Source of the DNA: Streptomyces seoulensis
GTDB lineage: Bacteria > Actinomycetota > Actinomycetes > Streptomycetales > Streptomycetaceae
DNA: 64,000 nucleotides
Assembly: GCF_022846655.1 (NCBI RefSeq)
Contig: NZ_AP025667.1
Span: forward strand, 2,021,001-2,085,000
Direction: 5' to 3'
Positions within the stretch are counted from its first letter, which is position 1; the number at the start of each line of letters is the position of its first letter. The notes beneath the pieces are model-generated. The model made no database searches. It worked only from the letters and a program-made list of their open reading frames with translations, and was not told where the DNA came from. This document shows positions 50,795-59,842 of this stretch, in pieces. Position numbers and translations under genes: made by a program.

Positions 50795-51724
50795 CTAGAC
50801 CGCGCCCATTGTGCCCGCGCCGTCCGCACCGGGCTCCGCCGCCCTCACGGCGAGCGGATACGGCGGGGGAGTACCCCCGAACTCCGGACACACCTCACGG
50901 TGATCGCACCAGCCGCACAGCTTCGTCGGCCGTGGCCGCCACACCCCGGACTCCGTCGCCTCCCGGATCGCCTCCCACAGCGCCAGCAGCTTCCGCTCCA
51001 CCCGCTCCAGATCCGCCGGCACCGGGTCGTACGTCAGCACGTCCCCACTGCCGAGATACACGAGCTGCAACCGCCTCGGCACGACCTGCTTCAGCCGCCA
51101 CACCACCAGCGCGTAGAACTTCATCTGGAACAGGGCCTCCTCCGCGTACTCCGGCCGCGGCGCCTTGCCCGTCTTGTAGTCGACGATGCGCACCTCACCC
51201 GTCGGCGCCACATCCACCCGGTCGATGATCCCGCGCAGCCGCAGCCCCGACTCCAGCTCCGTCTCCACGAACAGCTCACGCTCCGCGGGCTCCAGCCGCG
51301 TCGGGTCCTCCAGCGAGAACCAGCGCTCCACCAGCCGCTCCGCCTCACCCAGCCAGCGCGCCAGCCGCTCGCCCTCCGGATCACCCTCGAACAGCTCCGA
51401 GACCTCCGGCCGGCTCTCCCGCAACCGGTCCCACTGCGCCGGGATCAGCGACTTCGCCGCCGGCGCCGTACGCTCCGCCGCCGGCACGTCGAACAGCCGC
51501 TCCAGCACCGCGTGCACCAGCGTGCCCCGCGTCGCCGCCTCGCTCGGCTTCTCCGGCAACCGGTCGATCACCCGGAACCGGTACAGCAACGGACACCGCA
51601 TGAAATCACTCGCCCGCGACGGAGACAGCGACGAAGGCGCCACGACGACCCGCGCGACACCCTCCGCGCCGCCCTCGCCACCCCGAACGCCCTCAGGGGC
51701 CCTGTCCTCACCACTGCTCTCCAT
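50795..51724 (-). CDS. RecB-family PD-(D/E)XK exonuclease with Fe-S cysteines
   Basis: 309 residues from ATG 51724. The nuclease core is ATRGTLVHAVLERLFDVP (His in GTxxH), GIIDRVDV, and VRIVDYKTGK (Asp and Lys of the PD-DxK site), followed by EEALFQMKFYALV (motif III). Four cysteines, Cys44 (MRCPLL), Cys270, Cys273 and Cys279 (CGWCDHREVC), match the AddB/Cas4-type 4Fe-4S cluster. Mycobacterial homologues lie in the same proteasome neighbourhood. A role in DNA repair is likely. A TATGGT -10 lies eight bases before the ATG, so it is probably leaderless. Confidence 0.9.
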   Translation of the reverse strand: MESSGEDRAPEGVRGGEGGAEGVARVVVAPSSLSPSRASDFMRCPLLYRFRVIDRLPEKPSEAATRGTLVHAVLERLFDVPAAERTAPAAKSLIPAQWDRLRESRPEVSELFEGDPEGERLARWLGEAERLVERWFSLEDPTRLEPAERELFVETELESGLRLRGIIDRVDVAPTGEVRIVDYKTGKAPRPEYAEEALFQMKFYALVVWRLKQVVPRRLQLVYLGSGDVLTYDPVPADLERVERKLLALWEAIREATESGVWRPRPTKLCGWCDHREVCPEFGGTPPPYPLAVRAAEPGADGAGTMGAV

Positions 51725-51738
51725 GACCCCAGACCATA
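51725..51738 (-). promoter_or_regulatory. -10 element for a leaderless RecB-like transcript
   Basis: On the minus strand TATGGT (51733-51738) is separated from the ATG by eight bases, CTGGGGTC. Confidence 0.4.
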
Positions 51739-51890
51739 CGGCCCGGCACCGACAGCGACCCAGCCCCACAACCCCCCGCCCCGAGAACACCAGGGTGCCG
51801 GAGCGGACCGCGCCACCCCGGCCGCATACCATCGACCCGAGACCCTTCCGCCCGGTCACGAGCGGAAGACGCTTCGAACGAGGGGACACC

Positions 51891-53276
51891 GTGGACGTGA
51901 GCGGCGGGAACGGGAAGCCGCGGCCGGACGAGGACCACCCGGCCGAGCACCCCCCAGTGCCTCCGACCCCGAACCCGGAACACGACCCCGAACACGGCCC
52001 GGACCACGACAGGGCCACCCCCGGCCGGCCCGGACCAGCCGACACCGAGGACCGGACCGAGCACGAACACCGCTCCCTCGCCCACGCCGGCATCGCCCGC
52101 ACCGACCCGCCCCCCGAGCGCCCCAAGGAACCCGGCGGCGGCATCCTCATGGGCCGCCCCTTCGGCGTACCGGTCTACGTCGCCCCGAGCTGGTTCCTCG
52201 TCGCCGCCCTCATCACCTGGGTCTTCGGCGGCCAGCTCGACCGCGTCCTGCCCGAACTCGGCGCCCTGCGCTACCTCGTCTCCCTCTTCTTCGCGGTCGC
52301 CTTCTACGCCTCCGTACTCGTCCACGAACTCGCCCACACCATCGCCGCGCTCCGCTTCAAACTCCCCGTCCGCCGCATCCAGCTCCAGTTCTTCGGCGGC
52401 GTCTCCGAGATCGAGAAGGAAGCCGAGACACCCGGCCGCGAATTCGTCCTCGCCTTCGTCGGACCCCTGCTCTCCCTCGTCCTCGCCGGACTCTTCTACC
52501 TCGCCCTCAAACCCGTACAACCCGGCACCGTCCCCGGCGTCCTCCTCGCCGGCCTCATGGTCTCCAACCTGATCGTCGCCATCTTCAACCTGCTGCCCGG
52601 CCTCCCCCTCGACGGCGGCCGCATGCTCCGCGCCGTCGTCTGGAAGATCACCGGCAAACCCATGACCGGCACCGTCGCCGCAGCCTGGGTCGGCCGCGCC
52701 CTCGCCGTCTCCGTCCTCATCGGACTGCCCCTGCTCAACCAGTCCGGCGCCCTCGGCGGCGACCAGGACATCAGCGGCATGGACACCGTCACCGACGCCC
52801 TGCTCGCCGCCATCCTCGCCGCGATCATCTGGACCGGCGCCGGAAACAGCCTCCGCATGGCCCGCCTGCGCGAACACCTCCCCGACCTCCGCGCCCGCAC
52901 CCTCACCCGCCGCGCCGTCCCCGTCCAGACCGACACCCCCCTCTCCGAGGGCCTGCGCCGCGCCAACGCCGCCGGCGCCCGCGCCCTCGTCGTCGTCGAC
53001 GCCGACGGCACCCCCCTCTCCCTCGTCCGCGAAGCCGCCATCGTCGGCGTCCCCGAACACCGCCGCCCCTGGGTCGCCGTCAGCGAACTCGCCCAGGACC
53101 TCACCGACGGCATGCGCGTCTCCGCGGAACTCTCCGGCGAGGAACTCCTGGACACCCTGCGCGCCACCCCCGCGACCGAGTACCTCGTCATCGAGGACAC
53201 CGGCGAGATCTACGGGGTCCTGTCGGCGGCCGACGTCGAGCGTGCCTTCGTCAAGGCCATGGCCCGCCCCTCCTAG
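51891..53276 (+). CDS. Site-2 protease family (M50) metalloprotease with CBS domains
   Basis: 461 residues from GTG 51891 with AGGGGAC; GTG 51897 is an alternative. A hydrophilic His/Pro/Asp/Glu-rich N-tail of about 85 residues precedes five or six membrane helices carrying HELAH (His145, Glu146, His149) and NLLPGLPLDGG (Asp241), the intramembrane zinc site. The C-terminal third has CBS-like repeats (LSEGLRRANAAGARALVVVD; LLDTLRATPATEYLVIEDTG). It should cleave substrates in or near the membrane, as in SpoIVFB-type proteases. It stands just upstream of trmI, as in other actinobacteria. Its substrate is unknown. Confidence 0.9.
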   Translation: MDVSGGNGKPRPDEDHPAEHPPVPPTPNPEHDPEHGPDHDRATPGRPGPADTEDRTEHEHRSLAHAGIARTDPPPERPKEPGGGILMGRPFGVPVYVAPSWFLVAALITWVFGGQLDRVLPELGALRYLVSLFFAVAFYASVLVHELAHTIAALRFKLPVRRIQLQFFGGVSEIEKEAETPGREFVLAFVGPLLSLVLAGLFYLALKPVQPGTVPGVLLAGLMVSNLIVAIFNLLPGLPLDGGRMLRAVVWKITGKPMTGTVAAAWVGRALAVSVLIGLPLLNQSGALGGDQDISGMDTVTDALLAAILAAIIWTGAGNSLRMARLREHLPDLRARTLTRRAVPVQTDTPLSEGLRRANAAGARALVVVDADGTPLSLVREAAIVGVPEHRRPWVAVSELAQDLTDGMRVSAELSGEELLDTLRATPATEYLVIEDTGEIYGVLSAADVERAFVKAMARPS

Positions 53277-53277
53277 C

Positions 53278-53323
53278 CCTACCGGCGACCGTGGTCGGCA
53301 CCCCCCTCGGCTGCCGGTAGGCT
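53278..53323 (+). promoter_or_regulatory. Hairpin overlapping the trmI -10 element
   Basis: CCTACCGGC (53278-53286) pairs with GCCGGTAGG (53313-53321). The right arm contains TAGGCT (53318-53323), which ends six bases before the trmI ATG. The element can end the M50 transcript and start a leaderless trmI mRNA. Confidence 0.5.
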
Positions 53324-53329
53324 GGTCAC

Positions 53330-54232
53330 ATGTCCGAACCGACCGGTGCCGCCCGCAGGCGCGGGCCCTTCAAGGTCGGGGACCAGGTTCAGCTGACCGA
53401 CCCCAAGGGCCGCCACTACACGTTCACGCTCGAGGCCGGGAAGAACTTCCACACCCACAAGGGTTCCTTCCCCCACGACGAGCTGATCGGCGCTCCCGAG
53501 GGCAGCGTTGTCCGCACCACCGGAAACGTCGCCTACCTCGCGCTGCGCCCCCTGCTCCCCGACTACGTCCTGTCCATGCCCCGCGGCGCCGCCGTGGTCT
53601 ACCCCAAGGACGCGGGGCAGATCCTCGCCTTCGCCGACATCTTCCCCGGCGCCCGCGTCGTCGAAGCGGGCGTGGGCTCCGGCTCCCTGAGCAGCTTCCT
53701 GCTGCGCGCCATCGGCGACCAGGGCATGCTGCACTCCTACGAGCGCCGCGAGGACTTCGCGGAGATCGCCAAGCAGAACGTCGAGCGCTACTTCGGCGGC
53801 GAACACCCCGCCTGGCAGCTCACCGTCGGCGACCTCCAGGACAACCTGTCCGACACCGACGTCGACCGCGTCATCCTCGACATGCTCGCCCCCTGGGAAT
53901 GCCTGGAGGCCGTCTCCAAGGCACTCGTCCCCGGCGGCATCCTCTGCGCCTACGTCGCCACCACCACCCAGCTCGCCCGGACCGTCGAGTCCATCCGCGA
54001 GATCGGCTGCTTCAACGAGCCGACCGCCTGGGAAAGCATGATCCGCAACTGGCACATCGAGGGCCTGGCCGTCCGCCCGGACCACCGCATGATCGGCCAC
54101 ACCGGCTTCCTGCTCACCGCCCGTCGCCTCGCCGACGGCGTCGAGCCGCCCATGCGCCGCCGCCGCCCCGCCAAGGGCGCCTACGGCGAGGACTACGCCG
54201 GCCCCAACGCCGACGGCGGCGCCGGTCGCTGA
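53330..54232 (+). CDS. trmI: tRNA (adenine(58)-N1)-methyltransferase
   Basis: 300 residues. TrmI pattern: N-terminal beta domain (GDQVQLTDPKGRHYTFTLE), PRGAAVVYPKDAGQI, SAM-binding VVEAGVGSGSLSSFLL (110-125), ERREDFAEIAKQNVE, and VILDMLAPWECLE with the conserved Asp. It forms m1A58 in the tRNA T-loop as a tetramer. Mycobacterial Rv2118c sits in the same neighbourhood. No Shine-Dalgarno sequence precedes the ATG; the TAGGCT six bases upstream indicates a leaderless mRNA. Complete and typical. Confidence 0.94.
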   Translation: MSEPTGAARRRGPFKVGDQVQLTDPKGRHYTFTLEAGKNFHTHKGSFPHDELIGAPEGSVVRTTGNVAYLALRPLLPDYVLSMPRGAAVVYPKDAGQILAFADIFPGARVVEAGVGSGSLSSFLLRAIGDQGMLHSYERREDFAEIAKQNVERYFGGEHPAWQLTVGDLQDNLSDTDVDRVILDMLAPWECLEAVSKALVPGGILCAYVATTTQLARTVESIREIGCFNEPTAWESMIRNWHIEGLAVRPDHRMIGHTGFLLTARRLADGVEPPMRRRRPAKGAYGEDYAGPNADGGAGR

Positions 54233-54254
54233 CCCGCACCCACCCGGCACCACA

Positions 54255-54311
54255 CGAGGGCGCCGCGCCCAGGTCCCCACACCCACGGGAACCCGGGCGC
54301 GGCGCCCCTCG
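54255..54311 (+). terminator. trmI terminator
   Basis: A 16-bp stem with one bulged G (CGAGGGCGCCGCGCCC against GGGCGCGGCGCCCCTCG) encloses a 24-nt loop after the trmI stop. Confidence 0.75.
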
Positions 54312-54436
54312 CATGCACCCCGCCGAACCCCCCGGGCCGCCGAATCCGCACCCGCCCCGCCGTTCCCACCCACCGTGACGTGTGACACCATGCTGGCCAC
54401 CCCTTCACCGGCACAGCCCCACAGGAGACCCTCCTA

Positions 54437-55024
54437 GTGCAGCAATCCGCCGTCCCGGAGCTCGCCCGCACGGACACCCGGCCCATCCACTGGGTCGCCA
54501 CGGCCACCGCGGTCGCCGGCGTGATCGCACTGTCCTCCCTCGTACAGCCCGGCCCGGCCACCGCGGCCCAGCCGACCCACGCCACCGAGGCCAGGCCCGC
54601 CCCCGCGCCCACCGCCACCACCCCGCCCGGCACCACCGGCGTCACCTTCCCCCTGGACTGCGGCCCCGTCGAAGCCGTCGTCGCCCACCGGGCCGACGGA
54701 GACCTCGACGGCGACGGCAAACCCGAGACGGTCGCCGTCGTCCACTGCGACGCCGCCATGGGCACCCCGCCCGACGCCGTCTACGTCATCACCCGCAGCA
54801 CCGGCGACGGCAAGCCACGCATCGTCGCCACCCTCGTCCAGCCGGCCGACCGCCTCACCGTCACCGACCTCGGCCTGAGCGCCCGCACCGTGACGGCCAC
54901 TCTGCTCGGCTACTCCTCCGACGACGTACCGAGCTGCTGCCCCGACGTACGCAAACCCGCCGCCTGGCGCTGGAACGGCCACGCCTTCCTGCGCTCCACC
55001 CCCGCCGACACCCGAGGCATCTGA
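54437..55024 (+). CDS. Secreted hypothetical protein
   Basis: 195 residues from GTG 54437. An N-terminal hydrophobic segment (HWVATATAVAGVIALSSLVQ) ending PATAAQP looks like a Sec signal peptide with cleavage after an Ala. A Thr/Pro/Ala-rich linker leads to a folded domain containing HRADGDLDGDGKPETVAVVH, which resembles a calcium-binding or FG-GAP loop, and SSDDVPSCCPDVRKPAAWRW with paired cysteines. I do not know the family by name. It is flanked by terminators and is monocistronic, convergent with the ferredoxin gene. Confidence 0.7.
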   Translation: MQQSAVPELARTDTRPIHWVATATAVAGVIALSSLVQPGPATAAQPTHATEARPAPAPTATTPPGTTGVTFPLDCGPVEAVVAHRADGDLDGDGKPETVAVVHCDAAMGTPPDAVYVITRSTGDGKPRIVATLVQPADRLTVTDLGLSARTVTATLLGYSSDDVPSCCPDVRKPAAWRWNGHAFLRSTPADTRGI

Positions 55025-55036
55025 CCCCGGACGCAA

Positions 55037-55070
55037 AGGACGCGCGCATGCCGTCGCATGCGCGCGTCCT
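55037..55070. terminator. Bidirectional terminator
   Basis: 15-bp perfect stem AGGACGCGCGCATGC with loop CGTC between the convergent secreted-protein and ferredoxin genes. Confidence 0.85.
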
Positions 55071-55094
55071 CGCCCGAGCCGTCCCGTGGCGGAC

Positions 55095-55397
55095 TCAGTC
55101 CGCCTCCGGCCCGAACACCTCGACCTTGTCCGAAACGCGGCGCACATGGATGCACGCCCCCGGACACTCCTTCGCCGAGTCCACCACGTCCGTGAGCAGC
55201 GGCAGCGGCACCGGCGTCGTCGCGCCCGCGCCCTGGAGCAGCTCGTCGTCGGCGTCCTTCACATAGGCCAGCCCGTCGATGTCCAGCTCGAACACCTCAG
55301 GGGCGTACTGGACGCAGATCCCGTCGCCGGTACACAGGTCCTGGTCGATCCAGACCTCCAGCGCCTCGCCGTCCGGGGCCTCCTGCTGCACGCTCAT
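55095..55397 (-). CDS. 3Fe-4S type ferredoxin
   Basis: 100 residues from ATG 55397 with AGGAG close upstream; a longer frame has no start signal. Small acidic ferredoxin with Cys22 and Cys28 in CTGDGICVQYAPEVFELD, where Gly-Asp-Gly replaces the second cysteine, and Cys78-Pro in AKECPGACIHV, with Cys82 extra. This is the Streptomyces [3Fe-4S] ferredoxin type that donates electrons to cytochromes P450. An unusual loop (LLQGAGATTPVPLPLLTD) follows the first half. No P450 or reductase is nearby. The 500 bp upstream are noncoding before arc. Confidence 0.9.
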   Translation of the reverse strand: MSVQQEAPDGEALEVWIDQDLCTGDGICVQYAPEVFELDIDGLAYVKDADDELLQGAGATTPVPLPLLTDVVDSAKECPGACIHVRRVSDKVEVFGPEAD

Positions 55398-55895
55398 CTC
55401 TCCTGACCTGGATTCGCCGGGCGGATGCGCCCGGCGGCTGTCGAACACCACGACCCTACCTCCGCCGCCCGCTTTCCCGCCGTGTGCGAAGGGGTGGGGG
55501 GTTCCTCCCACCTGCCCCGGATACCGCGCGCCGTAGGGGGCAGCCGGAGAGACGGAGGCCGCGGCCGGCCACATCCCGCCATCCTGGACATGACACCCCT
55601 GGACCCGTCCCGTCGCTCAGTGTGATGACCGTACGAACCCCCTCCACCCCGCCCACGAACCGGCCGACCACCCCGCCAAGGGCAACTCCGGCCACTCCTG
55701 AAGGGTCTTGACACTCACCGACCCGGAACAAGCGGCTTCCGCATCACGTTCAGTGGGTATCCCCTCCGTGCGAGAGGGAGCGCACCGGGTGACCGACGAC
55801 ACACCTTGACAGTCTTTGTGATCTAGGGGTTTCAATCGACACCCACCCAGGTAGGGTCTGGAAGCGTCCAGCTCCCCTTGGAGGAGGTGAGGACC
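55398..55895. other. 498-bp noncoding region ahead of arc, with its promoter
   Basis: No gene-like frame. The right part has a TTGACA-like element (55806-55811) and a TAGGGT -10 (55852-55857) 39 bp before the arc start; the same TAGGGTCTG is found before pup. GGAGGAGGTGAGG forms the ribosome site. The left part carries the ferredoxin promoter, which I cannot pinpoint. Confidence 0.6.
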
Positions 55896-57662
55896 GTGGC
55901 AGCCCACGACGACGACATGAACCGCGGCATCCGCCCGGGACGAGGGTCCGACGACCCTGCCGGGCAGATCGCCTATCTTGAGCAGGAGATCGCCGTCCTG
56001 CGCCGCAAGCTCGCCGACTCTCCGCGGCACACGAGGATTCTCGAGGAGCGGATCGTCGAGCTGCAGACCAACCTGGCCGGCGTCTCGGCACAGAACGAGC
56101 GCCTGGCCAACACACTCCGCGAAGCCCGCGACCAGATCGTGGCCCTCAAGGAGGAAGTCGACCGGCTCGCCCAGCCGCCGGCCGGCTTCGGAGCCTTCCT
56201 GCAGGCCAACGAGGACGGCACCGCCGACATCTTCACCGGCGGCCGCAAGCTCCGCGTCAACGTCAGCCCGAGCGTCGAACTCGACACCCTCAGGCGCGGC
56301 CAGGAAGTCATGCTCAACGAAGCGCTCAACGTGGTCGAGGCCATGGAGTACGAGAGCGTCGGCGACATCGTCACCCTCAAGGAGATCCTCGAGGACGGCG
56401 AACGAGCCCTGGTACTGGGACACACCGACGAGGAGCGCGTGGTCCGGCTCGCCGAACCGCTCCGGGGCGTCACCATCCGCCCCGGCGACGCCCTCCTCCT
56501 CGAACCCCGCTCCGGCTACGTCTACGAGGTCGTGCCCAAGAGCGAGGTCGAGGAACTCGTCCTCGAAGAAGTCCCCGACATCGGCTACGAACAGATCGGC
56601 GGACTCGGCGGCCAGATCGAGGCCATCCGCGACGCCGTCGAACTCCCTTACCTCTACCCCGACCTCTTCAAGGAGCACGAGCTGCGGCCGCCCAAGGGCG
56701 TCCTGCTCTACGGTCCCCCCGGATGCGGTAAGACCCTGATCGCCAAGGCCGTCGCCAACTCGCTCGCCAAGAAGGTCGCGGAAGTGACCGGACAGGCCCA
56801 GGGCAAGAGCTTCTTCCTGAACATCAAGGGCCCCGAACTGCTCAACAAGTACGTCGGCGAGACCGAGCGGCAGATCCGCCTCGTCTTCCAGCGTGCCCGG
56901 GAGAAGGCCAGCGAGGGCACCCCCGTCATCGTCTTCTTCGACGAGATGGAATCCCTCTTCCGCACCCGCGGCTCCGGCGTCAGCTCCGACGTCGAGAACA
57001 CCATCGTCCCGCAGCTCCTCGCGGAGATCGACGGTGTCGAGGGCCTGCAGAACGTGGTCGTGATCGGCGCCTCCAACCGCGAGGACATGATCGACCCCGC
57101 CATCCTGCGGCCCGGCCGGCTCGACGTGAAGATCAAGATCGAGCGTCCGGACGCCGAAGCGGCCAAGGACATCTTCGGCAAGTACCTCACCGAGCGCCTC
57201 CCGCTGCACTCCGACGACCTCGGAGAGCACGGCGGCGACAAGGAGATCACCGTCCAGAGCATGATCCAGACGGCGGTCGAGCAGATGTACGCCGAATCCG
57301 AGGAGAACCGCTTCCTGGAAGTCACCTACGCCAACGGTGACAAGGAAGTCCTCTACTTCAAGGACTTCAACTCCGGCGCCATGATCGAGAACATCGTGGG
57401 CCGTGCCAAGAAGATGGCGATCAAGGACTTCCTCGACAAGAGCCAGAAGGGCCTCCGCGTCTCCCACCTCCTCCAGGCATGCGTGGACGAGTTCAAGGAG
57501 AACGAGGACCTGCCCAACACCACCAACCCCGACGACTGGGCCCGGATCTCCGGAAAGAAGGGCGAGCGGATCGTCTACATCCGCACCCTCATCACCGGAA
57601 AGCAGGGCGCGGACACCGGACGTTCCATCGACACGGTGGCGAACACCGGTCAGTACCTGTAA
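55896..57662 (+). CDS. arc: Proteasome-associated AAA+ ATPase ARC/Mpa
   Basis: 588 residues from GTG 55896 with GGAGGAGG upstream. N-terminal coiled coil ([16 protein letters not shown] to about residue 92), which binds Pup; tandem OB folds (about 97-225); and AAA+ domain with Walker A GPPGCGKT (273-280), Walker B VIVFFDE (344-350) and GRLDVKI. The C-terminus ends GQYL, the Tyr-Leu tail that docks on the 20S core and opens its gate. It unfolds pupylated proteins and feeds them to PrcBA. A 19-bp terminator follows, so dop is transcribed separately. Confidence 0.97.
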   Translation: MAAHDDDMNRGIRPGRGSDDPAGQIAYLEQEIAVLRRKLADSPRHTRILEERIVELQTNLAGVSAQNERLANTLREARDQIVALKEEVDRLAQPPAGFGAFLQANEDGTADIFTGGRKLRVNVSPSVELDTLRRGQEVMLNEALNVVEAMEYESVGDIVTLKEILEDGERALVLGHTDEERVVRLAEPLRGVTIRPGDALLLEPRSGYVYEVVPKSEVEELVLEEVPDIGYEQIGGLGGQIEAIRDAVELPYLYPDLFKEHELRPPKGVLLYGPPGCGKTLIAKAVANSLAKKVAEVTGQAQGKSFFLNIKGPELLNKYVGETERQIRLVFQRAREKASEGTPVIVFFDEMESLFRTRGSGVSSDVENTIVPQLLAEIDGVEGLQNVVVIGASNREDMIDPAILRPGRLDVKIKIERPDAEAAKDIFGKYLTERLPLHSDDLGEHGGDKEITVQSMIQTAVEQMYAESEENRFLEVTYANGDKEVLYFKDFNSGAMIENIVGRAKKMAIKDFLDKSQKGLRVSHLLQACVDEFKENEDLPNTTNPDDWARISGKKGERIVYIRTLITGKQGADTGRSIDTVANTGQYL

Positions 57663-57668
57663 AAGGCC

Positions 57669-57709
57669 GAGCGGCTGCGGATGCCCGCCTCGGGCATCCG
57701 CAGCCGCTC
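57669..57709 (+). terminator. Strong terminator after arc
   Basis: A 19-bp perfect stem (57669-57687 and 57691-57709) with a CCT loop, followed by GCTTTT. Confidence 0.9.
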
Positions 57710-57775
57710 GCTTTTCAGGCCACGACCGGAGCAGTCAATGACGCAAATGATCTCCCCACCAGTGCAAAGGCGTTC

Positions 57776-57781
57776 TAGGCT
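57776..57781 (+). promoter_or_regulatory. Possible dop promoter (-10 TAGGCT)
   Basis: TAGGCT lies between the arc terminator and dop, leaving a leader of about 110 nt before ATG 57896. The -35 is not clear. Confidence 0.4.
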
Positions 57782-57895
57782 CTTTCCTACCGCCGAGTCG
57801 CGCAGTGCGGGGACGGGCACCGCACACGCACCGGAGCGCCAGCGGTACGCGAGCAGCACCCAAGACAGAGGGTGCCGCCGGGCAAGGAGGGCCGC

Positions 57896-59407
57896 ATGAC
57901 CGTACGGCGAGTAATGGGCATCGAGACGGAGTACGGCATCTCCGTCCCCGGCCACCCCAATGCCAATGCCATGCTCACCTCGTCCCAGATCGTCAACGCC
58001 TACGCGGCGGCGATGCACCGGGCCCGACGGGCCCGCTGGGACTTCGAGGAGGAGAACCCGCTGCGCGACGCGCGAGGCTTCGACCTCGCACGGGAGGCCG
58101 CCGACTCCAGCCAGCTCACCGACGAGGACATCGGCCTCGCCAACGTCATCCTCACCAACGGCGCCCGGCTCTACGTCGACCACGCCCACCCCGAATACAG
58201 CGCCCCCGAGGTCACCAACCCCCGCGACGCCGTCCTCTGGGACAAGGCCGGCGAACGCATCATGGCCGAGGCCGCCGAACGCGCCGCCGCGCTGCCCGGC
58301 GCCCAGCCCATCCACCTCTACAAGAACAACACCGACAACAAGGGCGCCTCCTACGGCACGCACGAGAACTACCTGATGAAGCGGGAGACCGCCTTCTCGG
58401 ACATCGTGCGCCACCTGACGCCCTTCTTCGTCTCCCGGCAGGTCTTCACGGGCGCCGGCCGCGTCGGCATCGGGCAGGACGGCCACGAACACGGCTTCCA
58501 GCTCAGCCAGCGCGCCGACTACTTCGAGGTCGAGGTGGGCCTGGAGACCACCCTCAAACGGCCCATCATCAACACCCGCGACGAACCCCACGCCGACGCC
58601 GAGAAGTACCGCCGCCTCCACGTGATCATCGGCGACGCCAACCTCTCGGAGATCTCCACCTACCTCAAGCTGGGCACCACCGCGCTGGTCCTGTCCATGA
58701 TCGAGGACAACTTCATCGCGGTGGACCTCGCCGTGGACCAGCCCGTCCGCACGCTCCACCAGGTCTCCCACGACCCCTCCCTCAAGCACCTCGTCACGCT
58801 CCGCAGCGGGCGCACGCTCACCGCCGTGCAGTTGCAGATGGAGTACTTCGAGCTGGCCCGCAAGTACGTCGAGGAGCGCTACGGCGCCGACGCCGACGAC
58901 CAGACCAAGGACGTCCTCGTCCGCTGGGAGGACACCCTCACCCGGCTGGAGAACGACCCCATGAGCCTGGCCGCGGAACTCGACTGGGTCGCCAAGCGGC
59001 AGCTCATGGAGGGCTACCGGCGCCGTGACGACCTCGACTGGGACGCGCCCCGGCTGCACCTGGTCGACCTCCAGTACGCCGACGTACGCCCCGAGAAGGG
59101 CCTCTACAACCGGCTGGTGGCCAAGGGCCGCATGAAGCGGCTGCTGGACGAGGCCGAGGTCGAGCGGGCGCGTACGAAGCCGCCGGAGGACACCCGTGCC
59201 TACTTCCGCGGCCGGTGCCTGGAGCAGTACGCGGACGACGTGGCCGCGGCCTCCTGGGACTCGGTCATCTTCGACCTCCCCGGCCGTGACTCGCTCCAGC
59301 GGGTGCCAACCCTGGAACCGCTTCGCGGAACGCGAAATCACGTCAAGGAGCTGCTGGACCGGTGCCGGACGGCGGACGAGCTGGTCAGGGTGCTCTCCGG
59401 CAATTGA
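57896..59407 (+). CDS. dop: Pup deamidase/depupylase Dop
   Basis: 503 residues from ATG 57896. The carboxylate-amine-ligase-like fold starts [16 protein letters not shown] with metal-binding Glu10/Glu12. An extended loop (about 52-80, [20 protein letters not shown]) is the Dop-specific insertion that PafA lacks. Asp95 in [13 protein letters not shown] is the catalytic Asp, the same number as in mycobacterial Dop. [20 protein letters not shown] and [20 protein letters not shown] are further signatures. It removes Pup from substrates; deamidation is not needed here because Pup ends in Glu. It precedes pup by 167 bp. Confidence 0.96.
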   Translation: MTVRRVMGIETEYGISVPGHPNANAMLTSSQIVNAYAAAMHRARRARWDFEEENPLRDARGFDLAREAADSSQLTDEDIGLANVILTNGARLYVDHAHPEYSAPEVTNPRDAVLWDKAGERIMAEAAERAAALPGAQPIHLYKNNTDNKGASYGTHENYLMKRETAFSDIVRHLTPFFVSRQVFTGAGRVGIGQDGHEHGFQLSQRADYFEVEVGLETTLKRPIINTRDEPHADAEKYRRLHVIIGDANLSEISTYLKLGTTALVLSMIEDNFIAVDLAVDQPVRTLHQVSHDPSLKHLVTLRSGRTLTAVQLQMEYFELARKYVEERYGADADDQTKDVLVRWEDTLTRLENDPMSLAAELDWVAKRQLMEGYRRRDDLDWDAPRLHLVDLQYADVRPEKGLYNRLVAKGRMKRLLDEAEVERARTKPPEDTRAYFRGRCLEQYADDVAAASWDSVIFDLPGRDSLQRVPTLEPLRGTRNHVKELLDRCRTADELVRVLSGN

Positions 59408-59528
59408 AACCCCGGCTCGGGGCATTGATTCGGCTCCCTTCGCAGGGTGGAAATCCCGGCGTCAGGGAATCATCGAGATGGCCCCCGTACGTTCCCGGAA
59501 CTACGGGGCCGATGTCGGGCCTGGCTTG

Positions 59529-59534
59529 TAGGGT
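59529..59534 (+). promoter_or_regulatory. Putative pup promoter (-10 TAGGGT)
   Basis: TAGGGTCTG, identical to the element ahead of arc, lies 41 bp before the pup ATG (39 bp for arc). No convincing -35. Confidence 0.45.
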
Positions 59535-59574
59535 CTGATCATCACCGAACGGCGAACTGAGCGGGGTGAGGGTT

Positions 59575-59793
59575 ATGGCGACCAAGGACACCGGCGGCGG
59601 CCAGCAGAAGGCCACACGCTCCACCGAAGAGGTCCAGGAGCAGACCGAGGAAGCACAGGGCTCCGAAGACCTCAAGGAACGACAGGAAAAGCTGAGCGAC
59701 GACGTCGACTCGGTGCTGGACGAAATCGATGACGTACTCGAGGAGAACGCGGAGGATTTCGTGCGCTCCTTCGTGCAAAAGGGCGGCGAGTAA
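59575..59793 (+). CDS. pup: Prokaryotic ubiquitin-like protein Pup
   Basis: 72 residues from ATG 59575 with GTGAGGG upstream. The typical disordered, acidic small protein: MATKDTGGGQQKATRSTEEV, then the two-helix Arc/PafA-binding core (LSDDVDSVLDEIDDVLEENA), and the C-terminus FVRSFVQKGGE. The last residue is Glu, the mature form, so PafA can ligate it directly to substrate lysines without Dop deamidation. It is followed by the nuclease gene and prcB-prcA. PafA, the ligase, is not in the window. Confidence 0.97.
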   Translation: MATKDTGGGQQKATRSTEEVQEQTEEAQGSEDLKERQEKLSDDVDSVLDEIDDVLEENAEDFVRSFVQKGGE

Positions 59794-59842
59794 AGGCCGG
59801 CTGGCAAGCTCGCCTTCGAAGTGAAGGGTGCGGGGGAATCCG

